DNA of 64,000 bases, taken from positions 1,798,001 to 1,862,000 of the forward strand of contig NZ_CP010311.1 in NCBI RefSeq assembly GCF_000827125.1, written 5' to 3'. The DNA is from Geoalkalibacter subterraneus. Its GTDB lineage: Bacteria > Desulfobacterota > Desulfuromonadia > Desulfuromonadales > Geoalkalibacteraceae. Below, one piece after another: positions 62,564-64,000 of this stretch. The notes under the pieces were generated by a model. It ran no database searches. It saw nothing but the letters and a program-made list of their open reading frames with translations, and was not told where the DNA came from. A program made the translations under genes and the position numbers. The number at the start of each line of letters is the position of its first letter. Within the stretch, counting starts at the first letter, position 1.

Positions 62564-63364
62564 ATGTCACAAAAACAAAGACTTGACAAGCTCCTTGTGG
62601 AGCGCGGACTGATTTCTTCACGACAAAGGGCGCAGGGCCTGATCCTGGCAGGACAGGTTCTGGTCAATGACCGTGTCGTGGACAAGGTCGGAGCCGGGGT
62701 TGCCTTGGAGGCCGAAGTGCGGATCAAGGGCGAGCCTCTGCCCTACGTGTCCCGTGGCGGGCTTAAACTTGCTGCAGCACTCGATACTTTCGCCATCGAT
62801 GTAAAAGACCGCATTGCCATCGATGTTGGAGCCTCGACCGGAGGATTTACCGATTGCCTGCTGCAGCGCGGCGCCACGAAAGTTTATGCCGTCGATGTCG
62901 GTTATGGACAGCTTGCCTGGAGCCTGCGGCAGGACTCCCGGGTGGTCAACCTCGAACGCACCAATATTCGCGAGCTTTCTGCCGATGCGCTTGCCGAGAA
63001 ACCTGATTTGGCGGTTATCGACGCGTCGTTTATTTCGCTGGAAAAAGTGCTGCCGCCCACCCTGGCGCTGCTGGCGCCTGAGGCACGTCTGGTGGCGCTG
63101 ATCAAACCCCAGTTCGAAGTCGGAAAAGGGCAGGTGGGCAAGGGAGGCGTTGTGCGCGATCCCAACCGGCACGAGGCTGTGATCGAAAAGATCAGCCAGT
63201 TTGCCCATTCCCTGGGGTGTGCTGTGAAAGGTGTCTGCCCAAGTCCGATCCTGGGGCCCAAGGGCAACCGTGAATTTCTCATTTATCTGCAGGTGGGCGC
63301 TGCGCCGAATGACGCTGTCTCCTGTGAGATGGGCGAAATGCCGAATCCTGTCGAGAGTGATTGA
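62564..63364 (+). CDS. tlyA: TlyA family rRNA 2'-O-methyltransferase/hemolysin-like protein
   Basis: 266 residues from MSQKQRLDKLLVERGL. An S4 RNA-binding domain (about 3-63) is followed by an FtsJ-type methyltransferase with DVGASTGGFTDCLLQRGA, AVDVGYGQLAW, DLAVIDASFISLEK and LIKPQFEVGKG. TlyA methylates rRNA 2'-OH groups. The final 20 residues (CEMGEMPNPVESD) are an extra tail. The stop forms TGATG with the next start. Confidence 0.92.
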   Translation: MSQKQRLDKLLVERGLISSRQRAQGLILAGQVLVNDRVVDKVGAGVALEAEVRIKGEPLPYVSRGGLKLAAALDTFAIDVKDRIAIDVGASTGGFTDCLLQRGATKVYAVDVGYGQLAWSLRQDSRVVNLERTNIRELSADALAEKPDLAVIDASFISLEKVLPPTLALLAPEARLVALIKPQFEVGKGQVGKGGVVRDPNRHEAVIEKISQFAHSLGCAVKGVCPSPILGPKGNREFLIYLQVGAAPNDAVSCEMGEMPNPVESD

Positions 63365-64000
63365 TGATGGTGAATAAAGTTTATTTTATCGGCGCCGGAC
63401 CCGGCGACCCCGAAATGCTGACCCTTGCAGGTGCCCGTGCTCTCTCGCACTGCGGGGTGGTGTTTGCCGCCACCCCTTATGAGCAAACCTTTGCGGAGCA
63501 TCTGGCAGGCAAACAGGTTCTGGTGCCGTTCGATTATTATTTCGACGAACTTCTGGAGCGCATTGACGGTTTCCTCAACGAAAGCGACGTCGCTTTTCTC
63601 ATCCCGGGCGATCTGACTTTCTATTCCCCTTTCCAGGGGCTGGTCGATGCACTGGGAGAGCGCTGCGAGGTCATTCCAGGGGTCGGAACAGCCAATGCGG
63701 CCTCAGCGCGTCTGAAGAGAACCCTCGATCTGCCCGGGGTCTGCAAGAGCGCCGTCATCGTTTCGCCCCGCACGCTGGGGGATCGTCCCGGAGATCCCAC
63801 CCTGGCCGATTTCGCCCGTCCCGGCACGACCCTGCTGATCTACATGAACAATATGCCGCTGTCCGATCTCGTTGCGGAGCTGCGCGGAGGATATGGCAGC
63901 GACGTGGGCATCGCCCTGATCCACCGCCTCGGACTGCCGGGTGAGGAGATCGTAGAGGGATTACTGAGCGACATCGAAGGCAAGGTGGGGGAGCGCGATT
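63364..64000 (+). CDS. CobM-like tetrapyrrole (corrin/porphyrin) methylase, partial
   Basis: The frame runs off the window after about 212 residues. The N-terminal signature GAGPGDPEMLTLAGARAL is that of the SAM-dependent tetrapyrrole methylase family. Further blocks are LIPGDLTFYSP, EVIPGVGTANAASARL and LLIYMNNMPLSDLV. The pattern suits a cobalt-precorrin-4 C11-methyltransferase (CobM/CbiF) or a close relative in cobalamin synthesis. It is coupled to tlyA by TGATG. No other cobalamin gene is in view; the context may continue beyond 64000. Confidence 0.8.
   Translation, partial: MMVNKVYFIGAGPGDPEMLTLAGARALSHCGVVFAATPYEQTFAEHLAGKQVLVPFDYYFDELLERIDGFLNESDVAFLIPGDLTFYSPFQGLVDALGERCEVIPGVGTANAASARLKRTLDLPGVCKSAVIVSPRTLGDRPGDPTLADFARPGTTLLIYMNNMPLSDLVAELRGGYGSDVGIALIHRLGLPGEEIVEGLLSDIEGKVGERD

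Overview
This 64 kb window is bacterial chromosome. The closest fit is a Desulfuromonadales-type (Geobacter/Desulfuromonas/Pelobacter-like) member of the Desulfuromonadota. That is inferred from gene content, not from a marker gene: PilY1 with a PilV/W/X minor-pilin operon behind a sigma-54 promoter, HD-GYP and HDOD proteins, a two-gene SufC/SufB-like Fe-S system, a B12-binding radical SAM protein with a DUF4070-like tail, RecBCD, a FadL porin and many HEPN/MNT modules. No rRNA, tRNA or CRISPR array was seen.

Layout. 1-4.9 kb: the end of a membrane protein, exported MsrA (-), a minimal sufC-sufB/D pair, the radical SAM enzyme and a truncated sugar-dehydrogenase remnant (+). 4.9-11.2 kb: minor-pilin operon pilV-pilW-pilX-(pilY2-like)-pilY1 (-). 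11.5-15.9 kb: GIDE/EF-hand membrane protein, LemA, and the AbiEi/AbiEii toxin-antitoxin pair with a likely operator (+). 15.9-18.8 kb: tightly overlapping operon of a secreted rhodanese, an HdrD/GlpC-like Fe-S protein, DUF3047 and a TVP38/TMEM64 membrane protein (-). 19-26.5 kb: MFS transporter, cyclopropane-fatty-acid synthase, and the SbcD/YhaO-YhaN nuclease-ATPase pair. 26.6-38.1 kb: a chemoreceptor with its probable sensor domain at the C-terminus, SH3 protein, aconitase A, metallo-hydrolase, MazG-like protein, a Cache-only protein, DUF4126, nitroreductase, zinc aminopeptidase and thioesterase.

38.2-44.3 kb is the most unusual stretch. Six nucleotidyltransferase (MNT) genes stand in a row, five with an intact HEPN or HI0074-type partner and one with a broken partner. 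Between them lie a coiled-coil protein, two halves of one HEPN family, a truncated ParE toxin and three kinds of short repeat, including a 131-bp repeat in two near-identical full copies. It reads as an accreting cassette-like toxin-antitoxin island. A class II aldolase follows, then two adjacent insertion sequences (45.2-49.9 kb), each carrying a DUF4338 (DruA-like) domain: fused to an ISAs1 transposase in one, a separate gene in the other.

50.0-58.7 kb is recC-recB-recD, transcribed away from the IS elements. The window ends with a FadL-type porin (-), an HDOD protein (+), an HD-GYP protein (-), TlyA and the start of a tetrapyrrole methylase (+). Three copies of a roughly 100-bp palindromic MITE-like repeat and two copies of a 55-bp structured repeat are scattered through the first 27 kb; one MITE copy supplies the stop codon of yhaN.
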